Source: Bythopirellula goksoeyrii (GTDB taxonomy: Bacteria; Planctomycetota; Planctomycetia; Pirellulales; Lacipirellulaceae). From it: a DNA stretch of 64,000 bases. Numbering within the stretch: the first letter of the stretch is position 1; each line of letters starts with the position of its first letter. The translations under genes were made by a program, and so were the position numbers. The DNA is taken from the NCBI RefSeq assembly GCF_008065115.1, contig NZ_CP042913.1, positions 5,405,257 to 5,469,256 on the forward strand. The letters run 5' to 3'. A model generated the notes under the pieces. That model searched no databases, was not told the origin of the DNA, and saw nothing but the letters and a program-made list of their open reading frames with translations. This document shows positions 41,782 through 50,090 of the stretch, piece by piece.

Positions 41782-42729
41782 ATGTTTCCTGTATTTCAGC
41801 CAGAATCTCCGGAAGCGCAAGCGATATACGATCTCTTTCTGTTAGTGCTCGCCATTAGCGCCGTCATCTTCATCATTGTGGCGGGGTTGATCGCCGTCGC
41901 GATTTGGCGGGGCCGCTCCCGAGCAACAATGCCCAAACAAGATTTTGGGAGCGAGAAAAGGGAAATCTACTGGATGGTTGGGCCCATCCTGGTCGTGTTC
42001 TGGATCACAGCCATCAGTGCCAAGCTCATTCTCACGGTGAACGCTTTCCCCAAGTTTCACCCTCAGGGACTTGACTCCTCTGAGGTCGAGGCTGACTTGA
42101 CCGTTACGGGTCACCAATGGTGGTGGGAGGTCGAACACAACGACAGCGGCATCATCGAAGCCAACGAGATCTATATTCCCACGGGGAAGAAGCTACGGGT
42201 CAAACTGCAGTCGGCTGACGTGATCCATTGCTTCTGGGTTCCGCAACTTGCCCGCAAGATGGACGTCATCCCGGGGCGCGAAAACTATATTTGGCTCGAA
42301 GCTACAAAACCAGGCACCTACCAAGGTCGCTGCGCCGAATATTGTGGCAATCAACACGCCTGGATGGGTTTCAAGGTCTATGCCCTCGAACCTGAAGAAT
42401 TCACCAAGTGGGAAGCGGGTGAAAAGGTTGCCCCCGGCACATCAACCGAGTCGGATGCGGTGAAGGGTGAAAAACTTTTCTTCGCCCACACCTGCTCGAA
42501 TTGTCATACCGTCGAGGGGACCGTCGCCCAAGCGACTATTGGCCCCAATCTCACACGAATCGCATCCCGCAAGGAGATCGGCGCTGGCGTGCTCAAGAAC
42601 TCGACTGAGAACCTCACTCTGTGGTTGAAGAATCCCCAGGCAATCAAACCGGGATGCAAAATGCCAGACTTCAAACTCACCGAAGACGAGGCGAGCCAAA
42701 TCGCCGCATATCTGGAGTCTTTAGATTGA
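41782..42729 (+). CDS. coxB: cytochrome c oxidase subunit II with fused cytochrome c (caa3 type)
   Basis: A 315-aa electron-entry subunit of haem-copper oxidase. Two N-terminal helices (FLLVLAISAVIFIIVAGLIA, WMVGPILVVFWITAISAKLI) are followed by the CuA cupredoxin domain. Trp-rich VTGHQWWWEVEH, the ligand His in VIHCFWVPQLARK, and CAEYCGNQHAWM give the full C-E-C-H-M ligand set. The last 85 residues form a class I cytochrome c with haem site CSNCH and axial Met in CKMPDF. First gene of the respiratory operon; its stop overlaps the next start (TTGA). Confidence 0.95.
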   Translation: MFPVFQPESPEAQAIYDLFLLVLAISAVIFIIVAGLIAVAIWRGRSRATMPKQDFGSEKREIYWMVGPILVVFWITAISAKLILTVNAFPKFHPQGLDSSEVEADLTVTGHQWWWEVEHNDSGIIEANEIYIPTGKKLRVKLQSADVIHCFWVPQLARKMDVIPGRENYIWLEATKPGTYQGRCAEYCGNQHAWMGFKVYALEPEEFTKWEAGEKVAPGTSTESDAVKGEKLFFAHTCSNCHTVEGTVAQATIGPNLTRIASRKEIGAGVLKNSTENLTLWLKNPQAIKPGCKMPDFKLTEDEASQIAAYLESLD

Positions 42730-44954
42730 GCACCGACGTCGCCACACCCTACGAACCCGTTGAAGTGGACTCCACCACGGGATTGCTCTCCTGGGTCTCC
42801 ACGGTGGACCACAAACGGGTGGGCATCCTCTACATTCTGCTGGCCGTCTTCTTTCTATTGGTGGGTGGCATCGAAGCGGTCTTAATTCGTACCCAGTTGG
42901 CGATACCCAACAACACGTTCCTGTCGCCCGAGGTGTTCAACCAACTGTTCACCATGCATGGCACGACCATGGTGTTCCTGGTGGGCATGCCGTTTTTCAC
43001 CGGATTTTCCAACTATCTGGTTCCCCTGATGATCGGTGCTAAGGACGTTGCCTTCCCCCGACTCAATGCGATGAGTTTCTGGATGTTGCCCTTTGGGGCG
43101 TTCCTCTTGTACTTCAGCTTCCTCACGGGCGCAGCACCGAATGCGGGCTGGTTTTCCTATGCACCTCTCTCCACCAAGCCTTACAGCTTGGGACCGGGAA
43201 TCGACTACTGGCTTGTCGGCCTCATTGTGATGGGTGTGGGATCGATCGCGGGCGCGATTAACATCGTGGCAACCGTATTGTGCATGCGCGCCCCCGGAAT
43301 GAGTTTGCAACGCGTGCCGTTGTTTGTGTGGATCATGCTGATGCAAGCGATGTTGATCGTGGTGACCATTCCGCCGCTCAACTCCGCGATGGCACTGCTG
43401 TGCGTCGATCGCTGGTTGGAAGCGGCATTCTTCGAGCCGGTGCGAGGTGGTTCGGCCCTGTTGTGGCAACATTTCTTCTGGATTTTTGGACACCCGGAGG
43501 TCTACGTCTTCGCTTTGCCGGCGTTTGCCATGGTCTCAGAAGTGATTCCCGTCTTTTCCCGTAAACCCATTTACGGCTATGCCTTCGTGGCGGGGTCTTC
43601 GACGGTCATTCTCCTGCTGAGCTACAGTGTGTGGGCCCACCACATGTTTGCTGTGGGGCTGGGAACGAGTGCTAATATCTTCTTCTCCGCGATGACGATG
43701 CTCATTGCCCTACCGACCGGCGTGAAGATCTTCAACTGGACCGCCACCATGTGGGGCGGCTCGATTCGGCTCACCACGTCGATGCTGTTCGCCATCGCGT
43801 TCCTGATCCAGTTCGTGATCGGTGGCCTGACGGGCGTCATGTTTGCTGCCGTGCCGATCGATTGGCAAATGACCGACACCTATTTCGTTGTTGCGCACTT
43901 CCACTATGTACTGATCGGCGGGGTGGTGTTTGCCATCTTCGCGGCAACTTACTATTGGTTCCCCAAGATGACCGGCCGCATGCTCGACGAGCGGCTGGGC
44001 AAATGGCAGTTCTGGCTCTGGCTGGTCGGCTTTAATGGCACGTTCATGGTCCAACATTTCTTGGGTGCCATGGGAATGCCTCGTCGCGTCTACACCTATG
44101 CCGACAATCCTGGCTGGGCCCTGCTCAACGGCATTTCTTCGTTTTCGGTGATCTTCATGGTGGCGGGGACGCTTGTGCTCATCTGGAATATTGCCAAGAG
44201 CCTGCTCCATGGCGAAAGGGCAGGCAACAATCCTTGGGACGCCTTCACTCTGGAATGGGCGACGACTTCCCCTCCGCCAGAAACCAACTTTGACACACTC
44301 CCCGAAATAAAAAGCCGTCGCCCCGTTTGGGACCAGCAGCATCCCGATCTTGCCGACTGGAAGTTTGCCAAGACCCCCGAAGACCGTGGCCGTCGCCCCG
44401 ATCGGGCGAAAGTCTGCGCCTGGGCTTTCGTGATTTCCGAAGCGGTGTTCTTTGTGCTGTTGTTGGTGACCTATGTCGTGTTTAACTCACAAGCCACCGG
44501 TGATGGGCCCACGGCAGAGAACTCGCTCGATGTGAATCGCACGGGTGTTTTCAGCTTGATCTTGATCGCCAGCAGCCTGACGTTCTGGATCTCGGAACGG
44601 TGCTTGCGAGTCGGACGTCGCGGGCCATTCTTGTTCTGGCTGGGGACAACTATCCTGCTAGGCATCACCTTTCTCATTGGCCAGGGCTGGGAATACTACG
44701 GTCTTATTGCTAACGACATCACGATCGACCGCAATCTGTTTGCCTCGACGTTTTTCACCGTCACGGGTTTTCATGGGCTACACGTTACCGCCGGCGTCAT
44801 TGCTCTGGCGATCATGTACACCCTGGGCCGACAGAACCATCTCACCCAAGAACACGCCAAACCCTATGAGGCGATTGGCGTCTATTGGCATTTCGTCGAC
44901 GTCGTATGGATCGTGGTTTTCTCGATCATTTATCTAGGAGTATTCCAGTCATGA
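42726..44954 (+). CDS. coxA: fused cytochrome c oxidase subunits I and III
   Basis: A 742-aa membrane protein starting at TTG 42726, which overlaps the coxB stop. Residues about 25-520 are subunit I: MHGTTMVFLVGMPFF, WQHFFWIFGHPEVYVF (CuB His, cross-linked Tyr, and the proton Glu of A1-type enzymes), WAHHMF, GVKIFNW (K-channel Lys) and VVAHFHYVLIGG (haem ligands). After a hydrophilic linker, residues about 555-742 are a five-helix subunit III (AWAFVISEAVFFVLLLVTYV, FFTVTGFHGLHVTAGV, YWHFVDVVWIVVF). Fusion of I and III is known in some oxidases. It reduces oxygen to water and pumps protons. Confidence 0.95.
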   Translation: MSTDVATPYEPVEVDSTTGLLSWVSTVDHKRVGILYILLAVFFLLVGGIEAVLIRTQLAIPNNTFLSPEVFNQLFTMHGTTMVFLVGMPFFTGFSNYLVPLMIGAKDVAFPRLNAMSFWMLPFGAFLLYFSFLTGAAPNAGWFSYAPLSTKPYSLGPGIDYWLVGLIVMGVGSIAGAINIVATVLCMRAPGMSLQRVPLFVWIMLMQAMLIVVTIPPLNSAMALLCVDRWLEAAFFEPVRGGSALLWQHFFWIFGHPEVYVFALPAFAMVSEVIPVFSRKPIYGYAFVAGSSTVILLLSYSVWAHHMFAVGLGTSANIFFSAMTMLIALPTGVKIFNWTATMWGGSIRLTTSMLFAIAFLIQFVIGGLTGVMFAAVPIDWQMTDTYFVVAHFHYVLIGGVVFAIFAATYYWFPKMTGRMLDERLGKWQFWLWLVGFNGTFMVQHFLGAMGMPRRVYTYADNPGWALLNGISSFSVIFMVAGTLVLIWNIAKSLLHGERAGNNPWDAFTLEWATTSPPPETNFDTLPEIKSRRPVWDQQHPDLADWKFAKTPEDRGRRPDRAKVCAWAFVISEAVFFVLLLVTYVVFNSQATGDGPTAENSLDVNRTGVFSLILIASSLTFWISERCLRVGRRGPFLFWLGTTILLGITFLIGQGWEYYGLIANDITIDRNLFASTFFTVTGFHGLHVTAGVIALAIMYTLGRQNHLTQEHAKPYEAIGVYWHFVDVVWIVVFSIIYLGVFQS

Positions 44955-45769
44955 TGAGCGAAAAATTATGGTACTGGACTTCGCCGGTGTGGCTCGTGGT
45001 AGTCATGCTGCTAGTTGGCTATTTAATTCTTGCGCGCGGTCGTAGCCGTACTCAACTGGCAATCTTTCTGCTGGGGCTCATTGCCTTAACCTTGGCATTC
45101 GTATCACCTGTGGGCGTGTTGTCCGACGGTTATCTCTTCAGTGCCCACATGGTGCAGCATCTCGTGCTGCTCTTGGTGGTTCCGCTGTGCATTTTGCTGA
45201 GTTTACCCAAGCAGCAAATGTCACAATGGTTCAACCGCCCAAAGTTCGACCGCTTCGGCAGACTGCTGGCGATTGCATCGATCGGCTGGATTTGTGGTGT
45301 GGGCGCAATGTGGTTCTGGCATGTCCCCACCCTGTGCAGCACCGCCGCCCAGCGGCCAGCGGTCGGACTCCTGCGTGACCTTTCGCTCGTCCTGGCAGGT
45401 CTGGCGTTCTGGTGGCCGATCTATGCACCTTGCGCTCGCTACCGACTCGACCCCTTGCGCGGCATCGCCTATTTGTTCTCCGCCTGCCTCGGCTGCACGC
45501 TGCTAGGCATTTATATCACCTTCGCTCCACTCTCGGTCTGCCCGGTTTTCGCCAGCCCCGTCGATCGTATTGGGATTCTGAACTCCCTTTACGATGCAGG
45601 CATCACGCCGGGGATCGATCAACACATCGGAGGGTTGATGATGTGGGTGCCACCTTGTGTACTTTATGTGGGAGCGATCATCAGCCTGCTTAGCCGTTGG
45701 TATTCAGACGTCGAGCCAGAATCACCATTTGTACCCGGCCGAGCCAAACCAAGTGGGGTAACGCTATGA
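44951..45769 (+). CDS. ctaG: CtaG-type cytochrome c oxidase assembly protein (caa3_CtaG)
   Basis: A 272-aa membrane protein with about seven hydrophobic segments. The family phrases SPVGVLSDGYLFSAHMVQHL, VVPLCILLSL and GIDQHIGGLMMWVP are present, with conserved His residues likely to bind copper for the CuB site. It starts at ATG 44951 (overlap ATGA with the previous gene; the next codon is also ATG). The downstream gene starts inside its stop. No Sco or haem-O synthase gene is in this window. Confidence 0.88.
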   Translation: MMSEKLWYWTSPVWLVVVMLLVGYLILARGRSRTQLAIFLLGLIALTLAFVSPVGVLSDGYLFSAHMVQHLVLLLVVPLCILLSLPKQQMSQWFNRPKFDRFGRLLAIASIGWICGVGAMWFWHVPTLCSTAAQRPAVGLLRDLSLVLAGLAFWWPIYAPCARYRLDPLRGIAYLFSACLGCTLLGIYITFAPLSVCPVFASPVDRIGILNSLYDAGITPGIDQHIGGLMMWVPPCVLYVGAIISLLSRWYSDVEPESPFVPGRAKPSGVTL

Positions 45770-45990
45770 ATGAATCGGAATCAACCATCAAAACCGATCA
45801 GGTTCCGCGTCCCACCTACGCACCTATCGCCATGGCGATGGGTACCGCGATGACTGTCTGGGGACTCATGGCACCAAGCCTCAACATCCACGCCATGTGG
45901 TACATGTCGATTGCTGGAGCAGGGCTTTCGACTTGGGCCATCAAGAGTTGGATTGGAGAAATCGTCCAGCAATGGGAAGCAAACCGATGA
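45766..45990 (+). CDS. small membrane protein of the respiratory operon
   Basis: A 74-aa protein with two hydrophobic segments (YAPIAMAMGTAMTVWGLMAP, AMWYMSIAGAGLSTWAIKSW) and charged ends. Both start and stop overlap neighbouring genes by 4 bp, so it is certainly part of the operon. Its size and place suggest a subunit IV-like stabilising peptide of the oxidase; the family is not recognised. Confidence 0.75.
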   Translation: MNESESTIKTDQVPRPTYAPIAMAMGTAMTVWGLMAPSLNIHAMWYMSIAGAGLSTWAIKSWIGEIVQQWEANR

Positions 45991-46526
45991 ATAAAGAGTC
46001 AAACGACCAAACCTGCTGCCAAGATCTGGACGACCGCCGCTCGTTCTATGCTCGGCTCTCGATGATCCTGTCGGGAGTCATTGGCGCCTTGATCGTTCTG
46101 CCGGGAATCGGCTTTGTGCTGGCCCCAATTTTCAAGAAGACTGAACAAAAGTGGCGCACCCTAGGCAAAGTGGATGCTTTCAAAGAAGGGGCCACGGTGC
46201 TGGTTAACTTTGAAGACCCATCGCCCGAGAAATGGGCGGGTGTTACCGCGAAGACTGCCGCCTGGCTGCGACGGGTGGACGATGCCAAGTTCATTGCGTT
46301 CTCGATCAACTGCCGCCATTTGGGCTGCCCCGTCCGCTGGGAGGAAGGACCAGAATTGTTTATGTGTCCCTGCCATGGTGGTGTTTACTACAAAGATGGC
46401 ACGGTCGCGGGTGGGCCACCACCAGAACCCCTCGACCGCTACCAGGTCCGCGTCCGCGATGGCAATGTAGAAATCCACACGGCTGCAGTCCCCCTGACTA
46501 CTACATTGACATTTGATAAGTCTTGA
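45987..46526 (+). CDS. qcrA: Rieske iron-sulfur protein of a cytochrome bc complex
   Basis: A 179-aa protein with one N-terminal membrane helix (MILSGVIGALIVLPGIGFVL) and a C-terminal Rieske domain. The [2Fe-2S] ligands are in CRHLGC and CPCHGGVY, with the proline loop in AGGPPPEPLDRY. It accepts an electron from quinol and passes it to the cytochrome c part of the complex. The start ATG 45987 overlaps the previous stop. The arm before the helix includes a CC pair (NDQTCCQDLDD) of unknown role. Confidence 0.93.
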   Translation: MNKESNDQTCCQDLDDRRSFYARLSMILSGVIGALIVLPGIGFVLAPIFKKTEQKWRTLGKVDAFKEGATVLVNFEDPSPEKWAGVTAKTAAWLRRVDDAKFIAFSINCRHLGCPVRWEEGPELFMCPCHGGVYYKDGTVAGGPPPEPLDRYQVRVRDGNVEIHTAAVPLTTTLTFDKS

Positions 46527-46582
46527 CTCAAGCATTTGCCCTAACCTGAAAAATAAAACCTGTTACCACAAGAACAAGAAAA

Positions 46583-46693
46583 GGAAGAAATAGAACACAG
46601 ATGAACGCTGATTGGGCTGATTTTCGCCGATCAGAAAAAATCAAATCTGCATCAATCCGCTGAATCCGTGTTCATCCGCGGTCTATTTCTTCC
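46583..46693. repeat. R3-type long hairpin between qcrA and qcrB
   Basis: Left arm GGAAGAAATAGAACACAGAT; right arm ends CCGCGGTCTATTTCTTCC. It occupies most of the 220-bp spacer inside the respiratory operon, where an RNA hairpin could change the relative output of the two genes. Confidence 0.75.
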
Positions 46694-46746
46694 CTAGATT
46701 ATCTGATTTTTCGAAATAGTTGCCAAGTCACTGAACCAATTCATCC

Positions 46747-48201
46747 ATGAAACAACAACTACAAGCCACATGGGACTGGATCGACAACCGCATCGGTTTT
46801 ACCGAATGCATGATGCCTTACATTGCGCATACGGTCCCCCGCGACGCGCGCTGGTGGTATGTTTTCGGCAGCGCCACATTAACGGCTTTTATCGTTCAAG
46901 TTGCCACCGGCATTTGTCTGGCGATGGCGTATGTGCCAGGGGGGGATGAGGCCTATGAGAGTCTGAAATACATCACCGACGAGGCCCAATTCGGCTCCTT
47001 GGTCCGCGGCATGCACGCCTATGGTGCCTCGGCGATGGTCACCCTGGTGGTGATTCATTTGGTGCAAGTCTATTTGCACGCGACCTACAAGTATCCGCGC
47101 GAGCTGAACTGGATGACGGGCGTCGTGCTGTTCTTTGTCGTATTGGGGATGGCCTTTACGGGGCAGCTATTGCGCTGGGACGCCAACGGCGTGTGGTCGG
47201 TTTTCGTCGCGACTGAAATGGCGTCCCGCACACCCTACATTGGTCCGATGATCTCCCACTTCTTGCTAGGTGGCGAGACCGTGGGGGGGTCCACGCTCAC
47301 GAGGTTCTTCGCCTACCACGTATTCATCATGCCGGGGATGATCTTCGCCGGGGTCGGTTTGCACTTGTTCCTGTTGTTTCGCCACGGCGTGTCGGAGATG
47401 CCCAACGTCGATCAGCCCGTCGATCCGGCGACCTACAAAGAAGAATACGAAGCGAGACTCAAGAAAACGGGAGTTCCGTTCTGGCCCAATGCCATGTGGC
47501 GCGACGTGGTCTTCTCGACCTTGGTCGTAGGAGTCATCGTCGCATGCGCGGCCATTCTTGGTCCCCCTGCCCTGGATGCATCCCCTGACCCGGCAAACAT
47601 CCATGCTGACCCGATGCCTGACTGGTACTTCTGGTGGTACTTCGCTGTGTTGTCGCTGCTACCCCCTTCCTATGAACTCTGGTTCATCCTTGGTGTGCCG
47701 GTCCTTGGTTTCCTGGTGCTCTTCTTCCTGCCTCTTTTTTCCAACAAGGGCCACCGCGCCCCGAGCAAGCGGCCCTGGGCAGTTGGCATCGTGATTGCAG
47801 CTTTTGCCAGCTTCGTCGTGCTTACGGTTTATGGATACCGTGAACCCTGGTCGCCAGATTTCGGAGTGGAGGAATTACCGACGAGTGTGATAGGTGCCGA
47901 ACAAGGCCCCGTCTTCGAAGGAGGAAAACTTGTCCATTCCAAAGGCTGTATGTATTGCCACGACATCAACGGCTACGGCGGTCATCGTGGACCCGACCTT
48001 TCGAACATTGGAGAGCAACTCACCCGCGACGATCTCATCATCCGCATCAACAACGGCGGCTACAACATGCCGTCGTTCGCCAGCAGCTTGAATTCCCAGG
48101 AACTCACCAAGATTGTCGACTTCTTGATGACGAGAGTCGAAGACAGGACTGAATCGAGTACCTCAGACAATGCAAAGGATCACGCGGATGATCGCGGATA
48201 A
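46747..48201 (+). CDS. qcrB: cytochrome b with fused C-terminal cytochrome c
   Basis: A 484-aa quinol-oxidising core protein containing both N- and C-terminal cytochrome b regions. Haem-b His pairs lie in RGMHAYGASAMVTLVVIHLV and FFAYHVFIMPGMIFAGVGLH. The quinol-site motif PEWY appears as PDWY (ADPMPDWYFWWY). After the last helix, about 100 residues form a cytochrome c domain with haem site CMYCH and a Met in YNMPSF. No separate c1 gene is present, so this domain should take that role. The final tail is acidic (DNAKDHADDRG). Confidence 0.93.
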   Translation: MKQQLQATWDWIDNRIGFTECMMPYIAHTVPRDARWWYVFGSATLTAFIVQVATGICLAMAYVPGGDEAYESLKYITDEAQFGSLVRGMHAYGASAMVTLVVIHLVQVYLHATYKYPRELNWMTGVVLFFVVLGMAFTGQLLRWDANGVWSVFVATEMASRTPYIGPMISHFLLGGETVGGSTLTRFFAYHVFIMPGMIFAGVGLHLFLLFRHGVSEMPNVDQPVDPATYKEEYEARLKKTGVPFWPNAMWRDVVFSTLVVGVIVACAAILGPPALDASPDPANIHADPMPDWYFWWYFAVLSLLPPSYELWFILGVPVLGFLVLFFLPLFSNKGHRAPSKRPWAVGIVIAAFASFVVLTVYGYREPWSPDFGVEELPTSVIGAEQGPVFEGGKLVHSKGCMYCHDINGYGGHRGPDLSNIGEQLTRDDLIIRINNGGYNMPSFASSLNSQELTKIVDFLMTRVEDRTESSTSDNAKDHADDRG

Positions 48202-48391
48202 GAAGAGTGGTAACAATAGAGCCGAATGGCGAGAAACCCCAACTGTAGCTGGATTCGCAAGAATTCAGACGAAAAAATGATAAGGAGATCTTCGAATTGT
48301 TGCGTATCCGACTACCATTTTGATTCGCGGGCAAATTCCTCCAATCCTCAAGAGATCTTGAAAAATACTCCATCTAAATGAGACCAAAACA

Positions 48392-50053
48392 ATGACTTCC
48401 CCTGTACTCAGCGATCCCGAAAAGACTGGCATCGACCGTATTGAGGACCCGTTGCTTAACAAGGGCACGGCGTTCACTCCCGAAGAACGACAGAAGTATC
48501 GGCTGCTCGGGCTGTTGCCGCCGCATATTGACTCTTTGGAAGAACAGGTCGTGCGGGCCTACGATGCCTTCAGTGCTGAAGAAACGGATCTTGACAAGCA
48601 TATTTTTCTGCGTGAATTGCAGGATGAGAACGAAACCCTATTTTACCGACTTCTGCTCGAACACGTCGCAGAAATGATGCCGATCGTCTACACCCCCATC
48701 GTCGGCAAGGCCTGCGAGGAGTTCAGCCACATCTACCGTCGCGCACGGGGTGTGTTCGTCTCGTATCCCGATCGCGAACTGATGGATGACATCCTCTCGC
48801 ACGTCGATCGAGAAATAGATGTGATTGTCGTCACCGATGGCGAACGGATTCTCGGGCTCGGCGACCAGGGTGCTGGGGGGATGGGGATACCTATTGGAAA
48901 ACTTTCGCTCTATTCTCTCTGCGGAGGAATCCATCCCGCACGGACTTTGCCGATGCTGCTCGATCTAGGCACAAACAACGCCGAGCGCATTGACGATCCC
49001 CGTTACATTGGCTGGCGGCACGAACGGATCAAGGGCGCAGAATACGACAACTTCATCGAGCAATTTGTCGAAGCCGTCATGAAGCGGTTCCCCAATGTGC
49101 TGCTGCAATGGGAAGACTTTGCCTCGGTCGACGCCGAGCGAATACTCAAGAAATATCGCGACCGCCTCTGCACGTTCAACGATGACATTCAAGGCACCGC
49201 CGCCGTCACCTCCGGCACGATCCTGGCTGCCATTCAGTCGGCTGGTGGGAAGCTCGCCGACCAACGTTTCGTCATGCTCGGTGCTGGCTCGGCAGGGGTC
49301 GGTATCACGGGCCAATTAGTCGGTTCGATTGTTGCCAGCGGCAAGAGCGAAGCGGAAGCGCGAGATATGTTCTACGTCATCGACCGCAACGGCTTGTTGC
49401 ACGATGGCCGCACAGATCTCGATGAGGTGCTAATGCCGCTTGCACAAAAGCAAGCCAACCTGGCAGGTTGGGACTGCGACACCAAAGGCTCGATCAGTTT
49501 TGCCGATGTGGTGCGTAATGCCAAGCCGACGGTCCTCGTCGGTGCCACCGGCCAGCAAGGGGCTTTCACTGAAGCCATCATCCGCGAGATGGCGAGTCAC
49601 ACGGAGAGGCCCGTCATTTTCCCCCTCTCGAATCCCACCTCCCATGCCGAAGCCATCCCGGCAGATCTTTTGAAATGGACTGATGGCAAGGCGCGAATCG
49701 CCACCGGCAGCCCGTTCGACCCAGTTGAGTACAACGGCAAGACGCACGTCATCTCGCAGTGCAACAACAGCTACATCTTCCCCGCCATGGGACTCGGTAT
49801 CCTGGCGGCGAAAGCCAACCGTGTCACCGACGGCATGTTCACGGCCGCCGCCGAAGCACTCAAAGAATGCTCCCCGGCCCTTGCCGATCCTACTGCTCCA
49901 CTCTTGCCGCCGCTAAGTAAGATTCGCGATTGCGCCCGGCACATCGGTATTGCAGTGGCCCGGCAAGCTCAACAAGACGGCGTTGCGCAAACAACCGTCG
50001 CCGAAGAGTTGGAGAAGCGAATCGATCAAACGATGTGGACGCCACAATACTGA
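48392..50053 (+). CDS. maeA: NAD-dependent malic enzyme
   Basis: Oxidative decarboxylation of malate to pyruvate in the cytoplasm. At 553 aa it has the long ME form. Signatures: MPIVYTPIVGKACEEFSHIY with the catalytic Tyr, VVTDGERILGLGDQGAGGMG, LQWEDFASVDAERILKKYRD, TFNDDIQGTAAVTSGTI (metal-binding Asp) and the NAD fold VMLGAGSAGVGI. IFPLSNPTSHAEAIPADLL follows. The next gene, 37 bp on, encodes pyruvate decarboxylase, so the product pyruvate may be channelled to acetaldehyde. Confidence 0.95.
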   Translation: MTSPVLSDPEKTGIDRIEDPLLNKGTAFTPEERQKYRLLGLLPPHIDSLEEQVVRAYDAFSAEETDLDKHIFLRELQDENETLFYRLLLEHVAEMMPIVYTPIVGKACEEFSHIYRRARGVFVSYPDRELMDDILSHVDREIDVIVVTDGERILGLGDQGAGGMGIPIGKLSLYSLCGGIHPARTLPMLLDLGTNNAERIDDPRYIGWRHERIKGAEYDNFIEQFVEAVMKRFPNVLLQWEDFASVDAERILKKYRDRLCTFNDDIQGTAAVTSGTILAAIQSAGGKLADQRFVMLGAGSAGVGITGQLVGSIVASGKSEAEARDMFYVIDRNGLLHDGRTDLDEVLMPLAQKQANLAGWDCDTKGSISFADVVRNAKPTVLVGATGQQGAFTEAIIREMASHTERPVIFPLSNPTSHAEAIPADLLKWTDGKARIATGSPFDPVEYNGKTHVISQCNNSYIFPAMGLGILAAKANRVTDGMFTAAAEALKECSPALADPTAPLLPPLSKIRDCARHIGIAVARQAQQDGVAQTTVAEELEKRIDQTMWTPQY

Positions 50054-50090
50054 TTGATTCCCCACCGTTCCCACAAGATAAGAGGCTGAC

